From the NCBI GenBank assembly GCA_041691315.1, contig JBEPUW010000009.1, positions 41,318-105,317 of the forward strand: 64,000 nucleotides of DNA, written 5' to 3'. Below the pieces are notes generated by a model that saw only the letters and a list, made by a program, of their open reading frames with translations, did not search any database and was not told the DNA's origin. Positions 16,865 to 25,653 of this stretch are shown piece after piece (the stretch's first letter is position 1; each line of letters opens with the position of its first letter). The stretch is from Poindextera sp041691315. Its GTDB lineage: Bacteria > Pseudomonadota > Alphaproteobacteria > Caulobacterales > Caulobacteraceae. The position numbers were made by a program, and so were the translations under genes.

Positions 16865-17830
16865 ATGCCCGAATTTCGCACCGTCCAGGTCGGCGAACTG
16901 AAGCTGAACTGCGCCATCGAGGGCTCCGGCCCGCTGGTGGTCATGGTCCACGGCTTTCCGGAGTCCTGGTATTCCTGGCGCCATCAGATCGGCCCGATCG
17001 CAGGCGCCGGCTTCACCGCCTGCGCCATCGACGTGCGCGGCTACGGCGGCTCCGACAAGCCGCATCCGGTGGCCGACTACGCCATGGAGCATATGGTAGC
17101 CGACGTCGCCGGCCTGATCGAGGCGCTGAGCCCCGATGCCCCGGCGGTAATCATCGGCCACGACTGGGGCGCGCCCATCGTCTGGAACACCGCCCTGATC
17201 CGGCCCGACCGCGTGCGCGCCGTGGCGGGTCTGTCGGTGCCCTATATGGGCGTGGCGACGCGCTCGATGAGCGAGATGATCGAGGAGGTGTTCACCTCCA
17301 GGGGCCGCTTCTTCTACCAGCACTATTTCCAGAAGGAGGGCGTCGCCGAGGCCGAGATGGGGGCCGATGTGCGCAGTGCGCTGCGGCGCTTCTATTACGC
17401 CATCAGCGGCGACGCGCCTGACGGGACCTGGCCGAACGACAAGCCGGTGCATGCGACCCTGCTGGACCGTCTGCCCGACCCGGACCCCTTCCCCGCCTGG
17501 CTGACCCCGGCCGACCTCGACTATTTCACGAGCGAGTTCGAAGCCTCGGGCTTCCGCGGACCGATCAACCGCTACCGCAACCACGACGCCGACTTCATCT
17601 ATCTGCAGGAGTTCTCCGGCCGCCGCATCCGGCAGCCGGCCCTGTTCATCGGCGGCAAGCGCGACCTGGTGCTGTCGATGTTCGGCCGCCGCGACTTCCT
17701 GCCAATGATGAAGGATCAGATCCCCGACCTGCGCGGCGCCGACGTCCTGCCCGGCTGCGGTCACTGGACCCAGCAGGAGCGGCCGGCCGAAGTCAACGAG
17801 CGCCTGCTGGCTTGGCTGGGCGGGCTGTAG
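16865..17830 (+). CDS. alpha/beta hydrolase, soluble epoxide hydrolase-like
   Basis: Hydrolase of 321 residues with the oxyanion-hole motif HGFPESWYSWRHQ and the nucleophile elbow GHDWGAP, where Asp replaces Ser as in epoxide hydrolases and haloalkane dehalogenases. HGFPE and the cap segment favour epoxide hydrolase over dehalogenase. The catalytic His is in GCGHWTQQE near the C-terminus. It starts 2 bases after ilvN ends, in a different frame, and 12 bases before the next gene, so it bridges ilvBN and the acyl-CoA genes. Probable role: opening epoxides to diols in lipid or xenobiotic breakdown. Confidence 0.88.
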   Translation: MPEFRTVQVGELKLNCAIEGSGPLVVMVHGFPESWYSWRHQIGPIAGAGFTACAIDVRGYGGSDKPHPVADYAMEHMVADVAGLIEALSPDAPAVIIGHDWGAPIVWNTALIRPDRVRAVAGLSVPYMGVATRSMSEMIEEVFTSRGRFFYQHYFQKEGVAEAEMGADVRSALRRFYYAISGDAPDGTWPNDKPVHATLLDRLPDPDPFPAWLTPADLDYFTSEFEASGFRGPINRYRNHDADFIYLQEFSGRRIRQPALFIGGKRDLVLSMFGRRDFLPMMKDQIPDLRGADVLPGCGHWTQQERPAEVNERLLAWLGGL

Positions 17831-17842
17831 CGAGGGGGCGAG

Positions 17843-18907
17843 ATGGAGTTCGGCATCCGCGACGACGACCAGCTGATCGTCGATACCATGACCGCTTTCG
17901 CCGCCGAGCAGCTCCGCCCGGCCCTGCGCAGCGCCGAGGCGGCGCGGGCGGTGTCGGCCGAGGTGCGGGCGAGCTTCGGCGAGCTGGGCTTCGAGGACCT
18001 GGACGTGCCGGAGGCGGCCGGCGGCGCTGGCTTGGGCATGCTGACCCGCGTGCTGGCCAACATCACCCTGGCCCGAGCCGACCCCGGGGCCGCCATCGGC
18101 CTCGATCGCGTCGGGCCGGCGCTTTACGTGCTGCAGGAATTCGGCGGCGACGAGGCGGTGAAGCGGTTCGCGCGGCCGCTGCTGGATACGCCCGGCGCAC
18201 GGATCGCGCTGGTCATCGAAGCTGCCGACCGCGACGTGGCCGCGGGCGGGCGGATCGCCGGCCAGTCGGCCTGGGTCCCGACCGATCGCGCCGACCTGGT
18301 CGTCGGCCTCAGCCCGACGGGCGCCTGGGTGCTGGAGGGCGGCGCGATGCTCGAACCGGTGCGTGGCGCCGCCCTGCACGCCGCGGGCGCCAGCCGTATC
18401 GCCTTCGACGGACCGGCCGCGGCGGCCTGGAGCGACGCCGCTGCGGCGGCGCGAGCCCTGGCCCGGGTCCGCATCTATGTCGCCGCGCTGATCGTGGGCG
18501 TGCTGGAGGACGCGACGCAGTTCAGCCGCGCCTACGCGCAGGAGCGGGTGGCGTTCGGCCAGCCGATCGCCCATCACCAGGGCCTGGCTTTCATGATCGT
18601 CGACATGTTCTCGGCCGTCGAACAGGCCCGCCTGCTGGTCGAGGACGCCGCGCGGCGGGTCGAGGCCGGCGACGACGCCGTGCAGGAGGCGGCCGCGGCC
18701 TTCGTCGAGGCGGTGGAGGCCAGCCGGTTTGTCGGCCCGAACGGTGTGCAGATCCTCGGGGGCCACGGCTTCATGCGCGACTTCCCGGTGGAGAAGGCGA
18801 TGCGGGACTGCCGCGCACTGGGCCTGCTCGCCGGCGGGCTGCATCGCGCCCGCGACGACGCCGCGGCGCTGGCCTGGGCGACCGCCGAAGCGTTCGAGGA
18901 GGCGTAG
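17843..18907 (+). CDS. acyl-CoA dehydrogenase family protein, probable non-catalytic partner
   Basis: Flavoprotein-family protein of 354 residues. It has the ACAD fold with N-terminal helices, a middle beta domain and the C-terminal block QERVAFGQPIAHHQGLAFMIVDM. The usual C-terminal catalytic segment (xxEGTSEI) is replaced: after GGHGFMRDFPVEKAMRDCR comes ALGLLAGGLHRAR, so the normal catalytic Glu is absent. It stands 5 bases before a second dehydrogenase gene that keeps the Glu. Paired genes of this kind form alpha2-beta2 enzymes in sterol and pimeloyl-CoA catabolism, so this is likely the structural subunit. Substrate unknown. Confidence 0.86.
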   Translation: MEFGIRDDDQLIVDTMTAFAAEQLRPALRSAEAARAVSAEVRASFGELGFEDLDVPEAAGGAGLGMLTRVLANITLARADPGAAIGLDRVGPALYVLQEFGGDEAVKRFARPLLDTPGARIALVIEAADRDVAAGGRIAGQSAWVPTDRADLVVGLSPTGAWVLEGGAMLEPVRGAALHAAGASRIAFDGPAAAAWSDAAAAARALARVRIYVAALIVGVLEDATQFSRAYAQERVAFGQPIAHHQGLAFMIVDMFSAVEQARLLVEDAARRVEAGDDAVQEAAAAFVEAVEASRFVGPNGVQILGGHGFMRDFPVEKAMRDCRALGLLAGGLHRARDDAAALAWATAEAFEEA

Positions 18908-18912
18908 AGCAT

Positions 18913-20094
18913 ATGGAACTGAAGCTCAGCCCCGAACTGCGCCAACTGGTCGAGGAAACCCGCGAATGGGGCCGCACCGAGGTCCGTCCGGCTGGCCTGG
19001 AGGCCGATCGCAACGCCGCGCCGTTGCCGCCCGACCATCCCTATTTCCGCAAGTTCGTCGATAGCGGCCGGGCCAGCGCCCGCGCCCAGGCCGCAGAGGC
19101 GCCGGAAGGCCGGACGGTGCGCGCCGTCGTGCTGGGCGAGGAGTCGGCCTATTGGGACCGCGGCATGGGCGTCGCCACGCCCGGCGCCGGCTTTCCGTCC
19201 GGCGCGGTCAACGCCACGGGCACACCGGAGCAGAAGGAGCGGTTCCTGGGCCCGTTCCGCGAATTGAAGGACCCGCACTGGGCCAGCTTCGCCCTGACCG
19301 AACCCGGCGGCGGCTCGGATACCGCCGCCTTCCGCACCCGGGCGACCAGGACCGATCGCGGCTATGTGCTGAACGGCGCCAAGTGCTTCATCGGCAATGC
19401 TGCCCGCGCCGACTGGATCCTGGTGCAGGCCACCCTCGACCCCAGCCTAGGGCGCGCCGGCCAGCGCTCGTTCTTCGTCGAGAAGGGCAATCCCGGCCTG
19501 ATCGGCATGAAGATCGAGAAGAAGATGGGCCTGCGCGCCTACGAGTCGGTGTCGTTCTCGCTGCAGGACTGCGAGGTGCCGGCCGAAAACCTGCTTGGCG
19601 GCGAAGACCGCGAGCCGCGCGAACCGCGCGCGCCCGGCGGCGGAACCGGGGCCTATGGCGCCACCATGGGAGCGCTGAATTCCGCCCGTGTCGGCGTCGC
19701 CGCCAGCGCGCTTGGCATCGCCCGCGCCGCCCTCGACGAGGCGCGGCGGTTCGCCAAGGCGTCCGGGTCGCTCAAGCATCCGCGCGTGCGCGACGAACTG
19801 GAGCGCTCCTTGCGCAAGCTGCGCGCCGCGCGGCTGGCGACGCTGAAGGCCGGCTGGCTGGTCGATGTGCGCCGCACCAACGTCATCGAATCCTCGATGG
19901 CCAAGATCCTGGCCGCCGAGATCGCCCAGGAGGCGGCGGCGCTGGGCGTGGAGATCGTCGGCCTGGAGGCCGGCGCCGGCGACAACCTGATCGAGAAGCT
20001 TTACCGCGACGCCAAGGCGCTGAACATCGTCGAAGGCACCGGCCAGATCCAGCGCGTCATCATCGCGCGGCAATTGGTTGGGCTGCCGCGCTGA
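18913..20094 (+). CDS. acyl-CoA dehydrogenase, probable catalytic partner
   Basis: FAD-dependent dehydrogenase that introduces a 2,3 double bond into an acyl-CoA. The product is 393 residues from the ATG at 18913. The flavin/substrate block FALTEPGGGSDTAAFRTRA is complete, KCFIGNA and FVEKGNPGLIGM follow, and the C-terminal RDAKALNIVEGTGQIQ has the expected catalytic Glu (residue 374). The charged insert EDREPREPRAPGG (about residues 232-245) is unusual for the family. It is probably in a complex with the preceding paralogue, which lacks the Glu. The two genes run head to tail in one transcript. Confidence 0.9.
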   Translation: MELKLSPELRQLVEETREWGRTEVRPAGLEADRNAAPLPPDHPYFRKFVDSGRASARAQAAEAPEGRTVRAVVLGEESAYWDRGMGVATPGAGFPSGAVNATGTPEQKERFLGPFRELKDPHWASFALTEPGGGSDTAAFRTRATRTDRGYVLNGAKCFIGNAARADWILVQATLDPSLGRAGQRSFFVEKGNPGLIGMKIEKKMGLRAYESVSFSLQDCEVPAENLLGGEDREPREPRAPGGGTGAYGATMGALNSARVGVAASALGIARAALDEARRFAKASGSLKHPRVRDELERSLRKLRAARLATLKAGWLVDVRRTNVIESSMAKILAAEIAQEAAALGVEIVGLEAGAGDNLIEKLYRDAKALNIVEGTGQIQRVIIARQLVGLPR

Positions 20095-20112
20095 GTTGCG
20101 CATTGTAGGGCC

Positions 20113-20931
20113 ATGGATATCGACATTGCGCTATTCGACCCCTGGCTCGAACGCTGGGCGCTGACACCGGACGGCGCGCCGATCTCCGGCACCTGGGCCA
20201 AGCTTCTCCCGGTGAAACGGGGCGACCAGCCGGCCATGCTGAAAGCGGCCATGACCCGCGAGGAGACCCACGGCCTGGATCTGCTGGCCTGGTATCACGG
20301 CGACGGCGCGGTCAAGATCCTGGAGCGCGGCGACAAGGCCATCCTGATGGAGCGGGCCGTCGGCGAGCGGTCGCTCAAGGCGATGGCCCGCGCCGGGGAA
20401 GACGAGGCGGCTCTGGCCGTACTCTGCGCCGCCGCCAAGGGACTGCATGCATCGCGGCACGCGTTGCCGCCAGACAACCTCTTGCCACTGGCCGAGCGGT
20501 TCAAACCGCTGGAGGCGGCGGCAAGCAAACACGGCGGCATCCTGGCGCGGTGCTGGACAGAGGCCCTGAGCATGCTGGCGACGGCGCGCGAGATCCGGCC
20601 TCTGCACGGCGACCTCTGGCACGACAATGTGCGCGACGACCGCGCCCGCGGCTGGCTGGCTATCGATCCGATGGGATTTCTGGGCGAACGAACCTACGAC
20701 TACGCCGTGATGGTCACCAATCCGGACTTTCCCGACGTGGCGGCGGACCCCGAGCGCATTCGCCGGCGGTCCGGTTTCGTCGCGAGGACAGCCGATCTGG
20801 ACCCAGTGCGCCTGATGCGCTGCATCATGGTCGACGCCGGGCTGTACGCGCTTTGGTCAATGTCCGAAGGGCTTGAACCCAAGGCGCTGGCCGTGGCTGA
20901 GATTGCCGAAGGCATGCTGGACGCGGACTAG
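20113..20931 (+). CDS. APH(6)/StrB-like small-molecule kinase
   Basis: Aminoglycoside-phosphotransferase-fold kinase of 272 residues. The catalytic loop is LHGDLWHDN (residues 164-172) and the metal-binding block is WLAIDPMGFLGERTYDYA. The N-terminal LERWALTPDG..GTWAKLLPV and LMERAVGERSL match the APH(6)/streptomycin 6-kinase and hydroxyurea-kinase subfamily (PF04655). Chromosomal members often phosphorylate unknown metabolites, so resistance should not be assumed. It sits 18 bases after a dehydrogenase and 23 bases before a CoA transferase, so it is probably co-transcribed with an acyl-CoA pathway. Confidence 0.82.
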   Translation: MDIDIALFDPWLERWALTPDGAPISGTWAKLLPVKRGDQPAMLKAAMTREETHGLDLLAWYHGDGAVKILERGDKAILMERAVGERSLKAMARAGEDEAALAVLCAAAKGLHASRHALPPDNLLPLAERFKPLEAAASKHGGILARCWTEALSMLATAREIRPLHGDLWHDNVRDDRARGWLAIDPMGFLGERTYDYAVMVTNPDFPDVAADPERIRRRSGFVARTADLDPVRLMRCIMVDAGLYALWSMSEGLEPKALAVAEIAEGMLDAD

Positions 20932-20954
20932 CCGGGCTTGATACTCAGGAGCCC

Positions 20955-23210
20955 ATGAGCGCGTTCGACGGGATCCGGGTTCTCGACTGTTCGCAAGGCC
21001 TCTCCGGACCCATGGCCGCCATGCTGCTGGCCGATTTCGGCGCCGAGGTGCTGAAGCTGGAGCCGCCCGAGGGTGACCGGGCGAAGGATCTGCCCGGCTA
21101 TGTCGCGTGGAACCGCAACAAGCACCGGCTGACGCTCGACCTGGCGGCCGAGGCGGACCGCGAACGCTTCGACGCATTGCTGACGAGTGCGGACGTCGTG
21201 GTGTTCGATCACGGGCCGAGCGCGCTTGCCGCTCTTGGTCTGGAGGCCGCGGTGCTGACGGCTGCGAACCCGCGGCTGATCCATCTCTGGGTTCCGCCGT
21301 ACGGGACCTCTGGCGCCTGGAGCGACCTGCCGGCGCACCATGGCAGCCTCACCGGGCTCTCCGGCGCGGCCTTCCGGCAGGGCAGCTATGCCGACCAGCC
21401 GACCTGGTACGTCGCGCCGCTGGTGCAATACGCCCAGGCGACCCTAGCGGCGGCCGCGACCGGCGCGGCGCTGCTGCAGCGGTCGCAAACCGGCCTTGGT
21501 CAGGCGGTGGTGGTCAGCGGCCTGCACGCCATGGCCGAGACCGGCTGTCCGCTCAGCTCGCTGGGCGGCGAACCGCGCGGCGGCGGCCATCCACTGGGGG
21601 GCGGGGCCAGCTACCGGCTCTACCAGTGCGGCGACGGCAAGTGGCTTTTCCTCGGCACGCTGTTCTCGCACTTCTTCGCCCATGCGGTGCAGGCGCTGGA
21701 CCTGGCCGGCGCCGAGGTCTGGGACATCGGTTCGGCGATCCAGGACAAGCTGGCCAGCGGCCCGCGCGACCATTGGCTGGCCCTCTTCCGCGAGCACGAG
21801 GCGCCGGCCGGACCGGTCGACCGGCGCGAGGACTGGCTGAAGAGCGAGATCGTCACGGCCAATGAACTGGCCGCCATCCTCGACCACCCAACGCTCGGCC
21901 CGGTCGAGATGCCGGGCGTGCTGGCCAGGCTGGAAGCGACGCCGGGATCGGTGCGCGGCTTCATGCAGGAGGCGACGTCGGAGCGGCTGGCCGCCTTCGC
22001 CGCAGCCCGCGCGCCCTCTCCGCCCGCCGGCGCAACCGCGCGTCGACCCCTGCCGCTGGCGGGCGTCAGGATCCTCGATCTGGGCACGGTGGTCGCCGGC
22101 GCCTATGCCGCCGCCATCCTGGCCAATTTCGGGGCCGACGTGGTCAAGGTCGAGCCGGCCGAGGGAGACCCGTTCCGCTCCGGCGGCCCGGGCTTCATCA
22201 ACTACAACCGCGGCAAGCGCGGCCTGGGCGTCAACCTGAAGCACCCGGACGGCCATGCCCTCTTCGTCGACCTGGCGAGAGGCGCCGACGTGGTGCTCGA
22301 CAACTATCGGCTGGGGGTGCGCGAGCGGCTGGGCATCGACTATGCGGCGCTCAGGGCGGTGAACCCGCGCATCATCTCGTGCTCGGCCAACACCTATGGC
22401 TCCCGGGGCGTCGATGCGCGGCTGCCTGGCTTCGATCCGCTGTTGCAGGCGCGCAGCGGCATGATGGCGGCCCAGGGCGGCGAGTACGGCGAGCCGGTCT
22501 TCCACACCATCCCGATCAACGACGTCGCCACCGCCGCCCTCACCGCCTTCGCCGTCATCGCGGCGTTGAACGCACGCGAGATCACCGGCGAGGGGCAGAA
22601 CGTCGAGACCAGCCTGGCCGCGGCCAGTACCCTCTACCAGTTCGGCGAACTGACGACTTACGCCGGCCGTACGCCGAACGGTCCGGGCTCACGCGATTGC
22701 ATCGGCTTCACAGCATTCGATCGTTACTATCGCTGTGCGGATGGCTGGCTGACCCTGGCCTGCACGGCGCCGGCGCACCTCGAGGCGCTGGCCAGAGCGC
22801 TCGATCGCACCGACTGGCTGGGTCGGTGGCAGGGGGCGGCGGTGCTGGCTGAACCTCGCGACGGGGCGCTGGCCCAGGAGATCGCCGCGGCGCTCGCGCA
22901 GCTGCGGCGCGACGACGCCGTCCAGGCGCTAACCGCCGCCGGCGTTCCGACCCTGCCGGTGATGCGCGGCGACGAGGTGCAGCGCACCGATTTCTTCTGG
23001 GAGAACGGCTATTTCGAGCTGCACGCGCATCCCTATTATGGCGAGTTGCTCGCTTCGCGCGGCTTCGCCGAGTTCAACGGCGCGCCGGCCCGCTTCGACC
23101 GGCTGCATCCTGAGCTGGGCGAACACGGCGTCGAGGTGCTGACCGACTACGGCATCCCCCGCGAGCGGATCATCGAACTGGCCCGCGCGCGGGTGATCTT
23201 CCGCGGTTAG
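20955..23210 (+). CDS. fused double-domain CaiB/BaiF (family III) CoA transferase
   Basis: Two complete-length family III CoA-transferase halves in one chain of 751 residues (usual length about 400 each). Half 1 starts FDGIRVLDCSQGLSGPMAAMLLADFGAEVLKLEPPEGD; half 2 (from about 370) starts GVRILDLGTVVAGAYAAAILANFGADVVKVEP. The catalytic Asp site is present in half 2 (LPGFDPLLQ, Asp494), but in half 1 the matching stretch reads LPAHHGSLTG, so only half 2 should be active. Family members move CoA between carboxylic acids. The neighbours point to a catabolic acyl-CoA pathway. The stop overlaps the opposite-strand small gene by 4 bases. Confidence 0.9.
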   Translation: MSAFDGIRVLDCSQGLSGPMAAMLLADFGAEVLKLEPPEGDRAKDLPGYVAWNRNKHRLTLDLAAEADRERFDALLTSADVVVFDHGPSALAALGLEAAVLTAANPRLIHLWVPPYGTSGAWSDLPAHHGSLTGLSGAAFRQGSYADQPTWYVAPLVQYAQATLAAAATGAALLQRSQTGLGQAVVVSGLHAMAETGCPLSSLGGEPRGGGHPLGGGASYRLYQCGDGKWLFLGTLFSHFFAHAVQALDLAGAEVWDIGSAIQDKLASGPRDHWLALFREHEAPAGPVDRREDWLKSEIVTANELAAILDHPTLGPVEMPGVLARLEATPGSVRGFMQEATSERLAAFAAARAPSPPAGATARRPLPLAGVRILDLGTVVAGAYAAAILANFGADVVKVEPAEGDPFRSGGPGFINYNRGKRGLGVNLKHPDGHALFVDLARGADVVLDNYRLGVRERLGIDYAALRAVNPRIISCSANTYGSRGVDARLPGFDPLLQARSGMMAAQGGEYGEPVFHTIPINDVATAALTAFAVIAALNAREITGEGQNVETSLAAASTLYQFGELTTYAGRTPNGPGSRDCIGFTAFDRYYRCADGWLTLACTAPAHLEALARALDRTDWLGRWQGAAVLAEPRDGALAQEIAAALAQLRRDDAVQALTAAGVPTLPVMRGDEVQRTDFFWENGYFELHAHPYYGELLASRGFAEFNGAPARFDRLHPELGEHGVEVLTDYGIPRERIIELARARVIFRG

Positions 23211-23419
23211 TGGCGCGGGTGGGTCGCGTTGTAGTTCTTGGTCGCGTAGTGGTGGCCGATGGCGCAGCCGGCCGCGGCGCCGAGCAGGCCGTGGTGATGC
23301 GCCAGGTGGCCCGCGACGCCGCCGACGATGGCGCCCTTGATGCAGCCTCTGGCGTCAGCCGCGCCGGCGCCGGCGCTGGCGGCCATGGTGAGGGCGAGAA
23401 TGAGGGCGAGCGATTTCAT
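23207..23419 (-). CDS. small exported Gly/Ala/His-rich protein
   Basis: Predicted 70-residue protein with a signal peptide (MKSLALILALTMAASAGAGA, cleavage after ADA). The mature part is Gly/Ala-rich with GAIVGGVAGHLAHHHGLLGAAAGCAIG, a glycine-zipper-like pattern, two Cys residues that could form a disulfide, and a His-rich end. Proteins like this occur widely as small envelope components of unknown role. It is convergent with the CoA-transferase gene and overlaps it by four bases. I see no enzyme motif. Confidence 0.65.
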   Translation of the reverse strand: MKSLALILALTMAASAGAGAADARGCIKGAIVGGVAGHLAHHHGLLGAAAGCAIGHHYATKNYNATHPRH

Positions 23420-23504
23420 CGGCGATCCTTTTTAGCTTGGCTGTAAGGTAGAACTCGCGAGCCCACGAAAGGCTGCGTCGAACAGTTTGGCGCGATTCGA
23501 CGGC

Positions 23505-24380
23505 TCAAGGCGCCTGCCGCACGACCGGCGCGATCCAATCCTTGTCCAGCGTCTTCAGCGGATGCGAGGCGGTGACCTGGCCCATGAAGGTCGGCGGCAT
23601 GATGTCGTAGCCCAGCAGGCGCTGCAGGTCCGGCGACATCCGCCGCACGCGGTCCTTCGGGACGGAGAGATAGAAGTTTTCCTGGGTGCGGGCCCAGGGC
23701 TCGCAATACTGGCTGGTGAAGGCCATGCGCGGCGCGTCGCTGGTATTGGCGCCCGCGCCGTGGACAAGCGTGCCGGGGAAGACAGCGATCGCGCCGGCGG
23801 GCATTTCCAGGGAGAAGGCGTCCTGCATCGCCGGGACCGGCTGGCCGGCGACGCGCCCATCACGGAACGCCACCAACTCGGCCGTGCTCCAGAGGTGGCT
23901 GCGCGGCAGGATCACCGTGCCGCCGTTCTCGGCGGTGAAGGCGTCGATGGCCCCGATCACGCTGATGCTGATCGCCGGGCGCGGCCGCGGGATCGGGTAG
24001 AAGCTGTCATCGGTGTGCAGCGACTGGGCCACCTCACCCGGATAGATGTCGATGGCGTGGCTGGCGCTGAGCAGATAGCTCGGGCGCAGGAAGGCGTCCA
24101 GGATGGCGAGCAGGCGCGGATCGGCGGTGAGGTCCTCGAACACCTGGCCGCGGGCGACCATGGTATAGACCCGCTCGGTGGTCCGCCCCTCGAACGGGTT
24201 GCGGCCGCGATAGGTCCCGAAATAGGGCGCCATGCCCTCCCGGAACCCAGCCAGCTGCCCGGCGTCGAGAAAGTCCTCGACGACGGTGTAGCCGTCCTCG
24301 CGCATCCGCCGGATGTGCGGCGCCGCATCGAAGCCTTGCTGAACCTGAGCGCGCGCCGAAGCAGCCAATCGAGCCTCCAT
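23505..24380 (-). CDS. phytanoyl-CoA dioxygenase (PhyH) family protein
   Basis: Fe(II)/2-oxoglutarate-dependent dioxygenase of 291 residues from the ATG at 24380; a TTG two codons earlier is an alternative. The metal triad is visible as HTDD (His and Asp of the HxD pair) in AQSLHTDDSFYPIP and the distal His in GTLVHGAGANTSD. The family hydroxylates carbon next to an acyl-CoA carboxyl, or other small molecules. The substrate cannot be decided. The preceding CoA genes make a lipid-type substrate reasonable, though this gene is on the opposite strand with its own transcription unit. Confidence 0.85.
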   Translation of the reverse strand: MEARLAASARAQVQQGFDAAPHIRRMREDGYTVVEDFLDAGQLAGFREGMAPYFGTYRGRNPFEGRTTERVYTMVARGQVFEDLTADPRLLAILDAFLRPSYLLSASHAIDIYPGEVAQSLHTDDSFYPIPRPRPAISISVIGAIDAFTAENGGTVILPRSHLWSTAELVAFRDGRVAGQPVPAMQDAFSLEMPAGAIAVFPGTLVHGAGANTSDAPRMAFTSQYCEPWARTQENFYLSVPKDRVRRMSPDLQRLLGYDIMPPTFMGQVTASHPLKTLDKDWIAPVVRQAP

Positions 24381-24424
24381 CGCCAAAGCCTGGGTCTATT
24401 GTACCACAGGCTGGCCGAAGGGGG

Positions 24425-24997
24425 TCATGCCAGGATGGGGGTCATCTGGGCGCGGCGGCGGCGCACCGCGATGAACCGCATGGTCGCGTACTGGATGGCG
24501 AACAGGCCAAGCTTGCTGACGGTTCCATAGGTGGCCATGAACGACGCCCAGGTCAGCACATTGAACTTCAGCGCGGCGAATATGTTCAGCGCCGCCGAGA
24601 AGAACATCAATCCCGCCCACACGAAGCCGAAGATCAGCGCGATGTCGGGCACGATCTCCCTGGCGACCTCGGGGAGGTAGCGGGTCATCCAGCCGGGCTT
24701 GAGCATCACCGCGCCGATGATGATGTAGATCAGGCTGGGCTTGATCATCACGAAGCGTGGATCCTTGGTCAGCAGCGACACGCCGCCGAACCCGACCACC
24801 AGGACCAGGCTCAGCCATTGCATCACGCTGATGGGCTTCTTGCGGGCGAACTCCCAGGCGATCTGGGCGACGCCGAACACCATGCCCAGCACGATGGCCA
24901 CGGTGACGTTCTTGGTGATCAGGACGACGATCAGAAAAATGAAGGTCGAGGCCAGGTCGAGCAAAAGAAAGCTGGCAGCGTGAAACAGGTTCTTCAT
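24425..24997 (-). CDS. inner-membrane septation protein A family (YciB/IspZ-like)
   Basis: Polytopic membrane protein of 190 residues with about five hydrophobic segments. It starts MKNLFHAASFLLLDLASTFIFL. The motifs FGVAQIAWEF, KDPRFVMIKPSLIY and the C-terminal WASFMATYGTVSKLGLFAIQY fit the IspZ/YciB family, linked in enterobacteria to envelope integrity and septation. The ATG at 24997 is chosen because earlier in-frame codons encode no membrane segment. It starts 7 bases after a TetR-type gene and is probably co-transcribed with it, which is unusual for yciB and suggests a specialised paralogue. Confidence 0.72.
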   Translation of the reverse strand: MKNLFHAASFLLLDLASTFIFLIVVLITKNVTVAIVLGMVFGVAQIAWEFARKKPISVMQWLSLVLVVGFGGVSLLTKDPRFVMIKPSLIYIIIGAVMLKPGWMTRYLPEVAREIVPDIALIFGFVWAGLMFFSAALNIFAALKFNVLTWASFMATYGTVSKLGLFAIQYATMRFIAVRRRRAQMTPILA

Positions 24998-25004
24998 CGG
25001 ACTC

Positions 25005-25643
25005 TCAGCTCCTGACAGGGGTGTCGGCGCGGGTGGCGCGGTCGAACAGCTCGACCAGCTCGCGCGCGTAGTCATTGAGGTCGAGGGCGGGATCGGCGGC
25101 CAGTTGCGGCGGGATGGAGTCCAGCGCCTCGACTATGGTTTCGACCATCACACCCACCGAAAAGGGCCTGAACACGCCCTCGCGCTGGCCCCATTCCAGG
25201 ACGCTGCGAAAGCCGATCCGGCGCGGCTCATAGACCGTCGGATCGATCTTCGGCGTGGTTCCGTCGGTGCGGCCGGCGCGTAAGATGTTCATGATCGCCA
25301 GCACCCTTTTCGGGTTGGCCGCAATATAGGCGACGCTGGCCTCGATGAAGGTGCGCAGCGCGCTCCTGGGGTCGGTCTGTTGTTGCACCAGGGGCTCGAT
25401 GTCGCCGCGGCCGGTGGTGAAGACGTGGACGCCGACCTCGCGGATCAAGTCATCCTTGCCGGCGAAATAGTACAAGATCACCCCGGTCGAGACCCCGGCC
25501 CGCTTGGCGATCTGGGCCAGCGAGGCCTGAGCGAACCCCAACTCGGCGATGGCATCGATGGCGCACTCGATGATCTGGGCGCGGCGCGCCGTCTCGATGA
25601 AGCTGGGCTTCGGCTGATTGGCTGGTTTGATTTCTGAATGCAC
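25005..25643 (-). CDS. TetR/AcrR-family transcriptional regulator (BetI-like)
   Basis: Repressor of 212 residues. The N-terminal helix-turn-helix (about residues 15-65) reads RRAQIIECAIDAIAELGFAQASLAQIAKRAGVSTGVILYYFAGKDDL, close to BetI-type regulators. The C-terminal ligand domain has the typical ALRTFIEASVAYIAANP. The start is a GTG at 25643 with no ribosome site. It lies inside an inverted repeat that is probably its own operator, so the mRNA may be leaderless. It is followed after 7 bases by the YciB-like gene, its likely target. Confidence 0.86.
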   Translation of the reverse strand: MHSEIKPANQPKPSFIETARRAQIIECAIDAIAELGFAQASLAQIAKRAGVSTGVILYYFAGKDDLIREVGVHVFTTGRGDIEPLVQQQTDPRSALRTFIEASVAYIAANPKRVLAIMNILRAGRTDGTTPKIDPTVYEPRRIGFRSVLEWGQREGVFRPFSVGVMVETIVEALDSIPPQLAADPALDLNDYARELVELFDRATRADTPVRS

Positions 25644-25653
25644 GTTCAGAAAT
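25630..25653 (-). promoter_or_regulatory. inverted repeat over the TetR start codon, probable autoregulatory operator
   Basis: ATTTCTGAA (25630-25638) and TTCAGAAAT (25645-25653) are exact reverse complements with a 6-base spacer that holds the GTG start. On the minus strand TTGCGC and TAATTT are 16 bases apart just upstream, putting the transcription start at or near the GTG. The arrangement suits repression by the adjacent TetR protein. Confidence 0.6.

Noticed and set aside
16586..18844. Very long minus-strand open frame (about 750 codons) opposite ilvN, the hydrolase and the first acyl-CoA dehydrogenase
   Set aside because: Its translation is rich in Gly, Arg, His and Val with no domain, and the plus strand has well-formed genes throughout. 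It is a typical high-GC antisense shadow.
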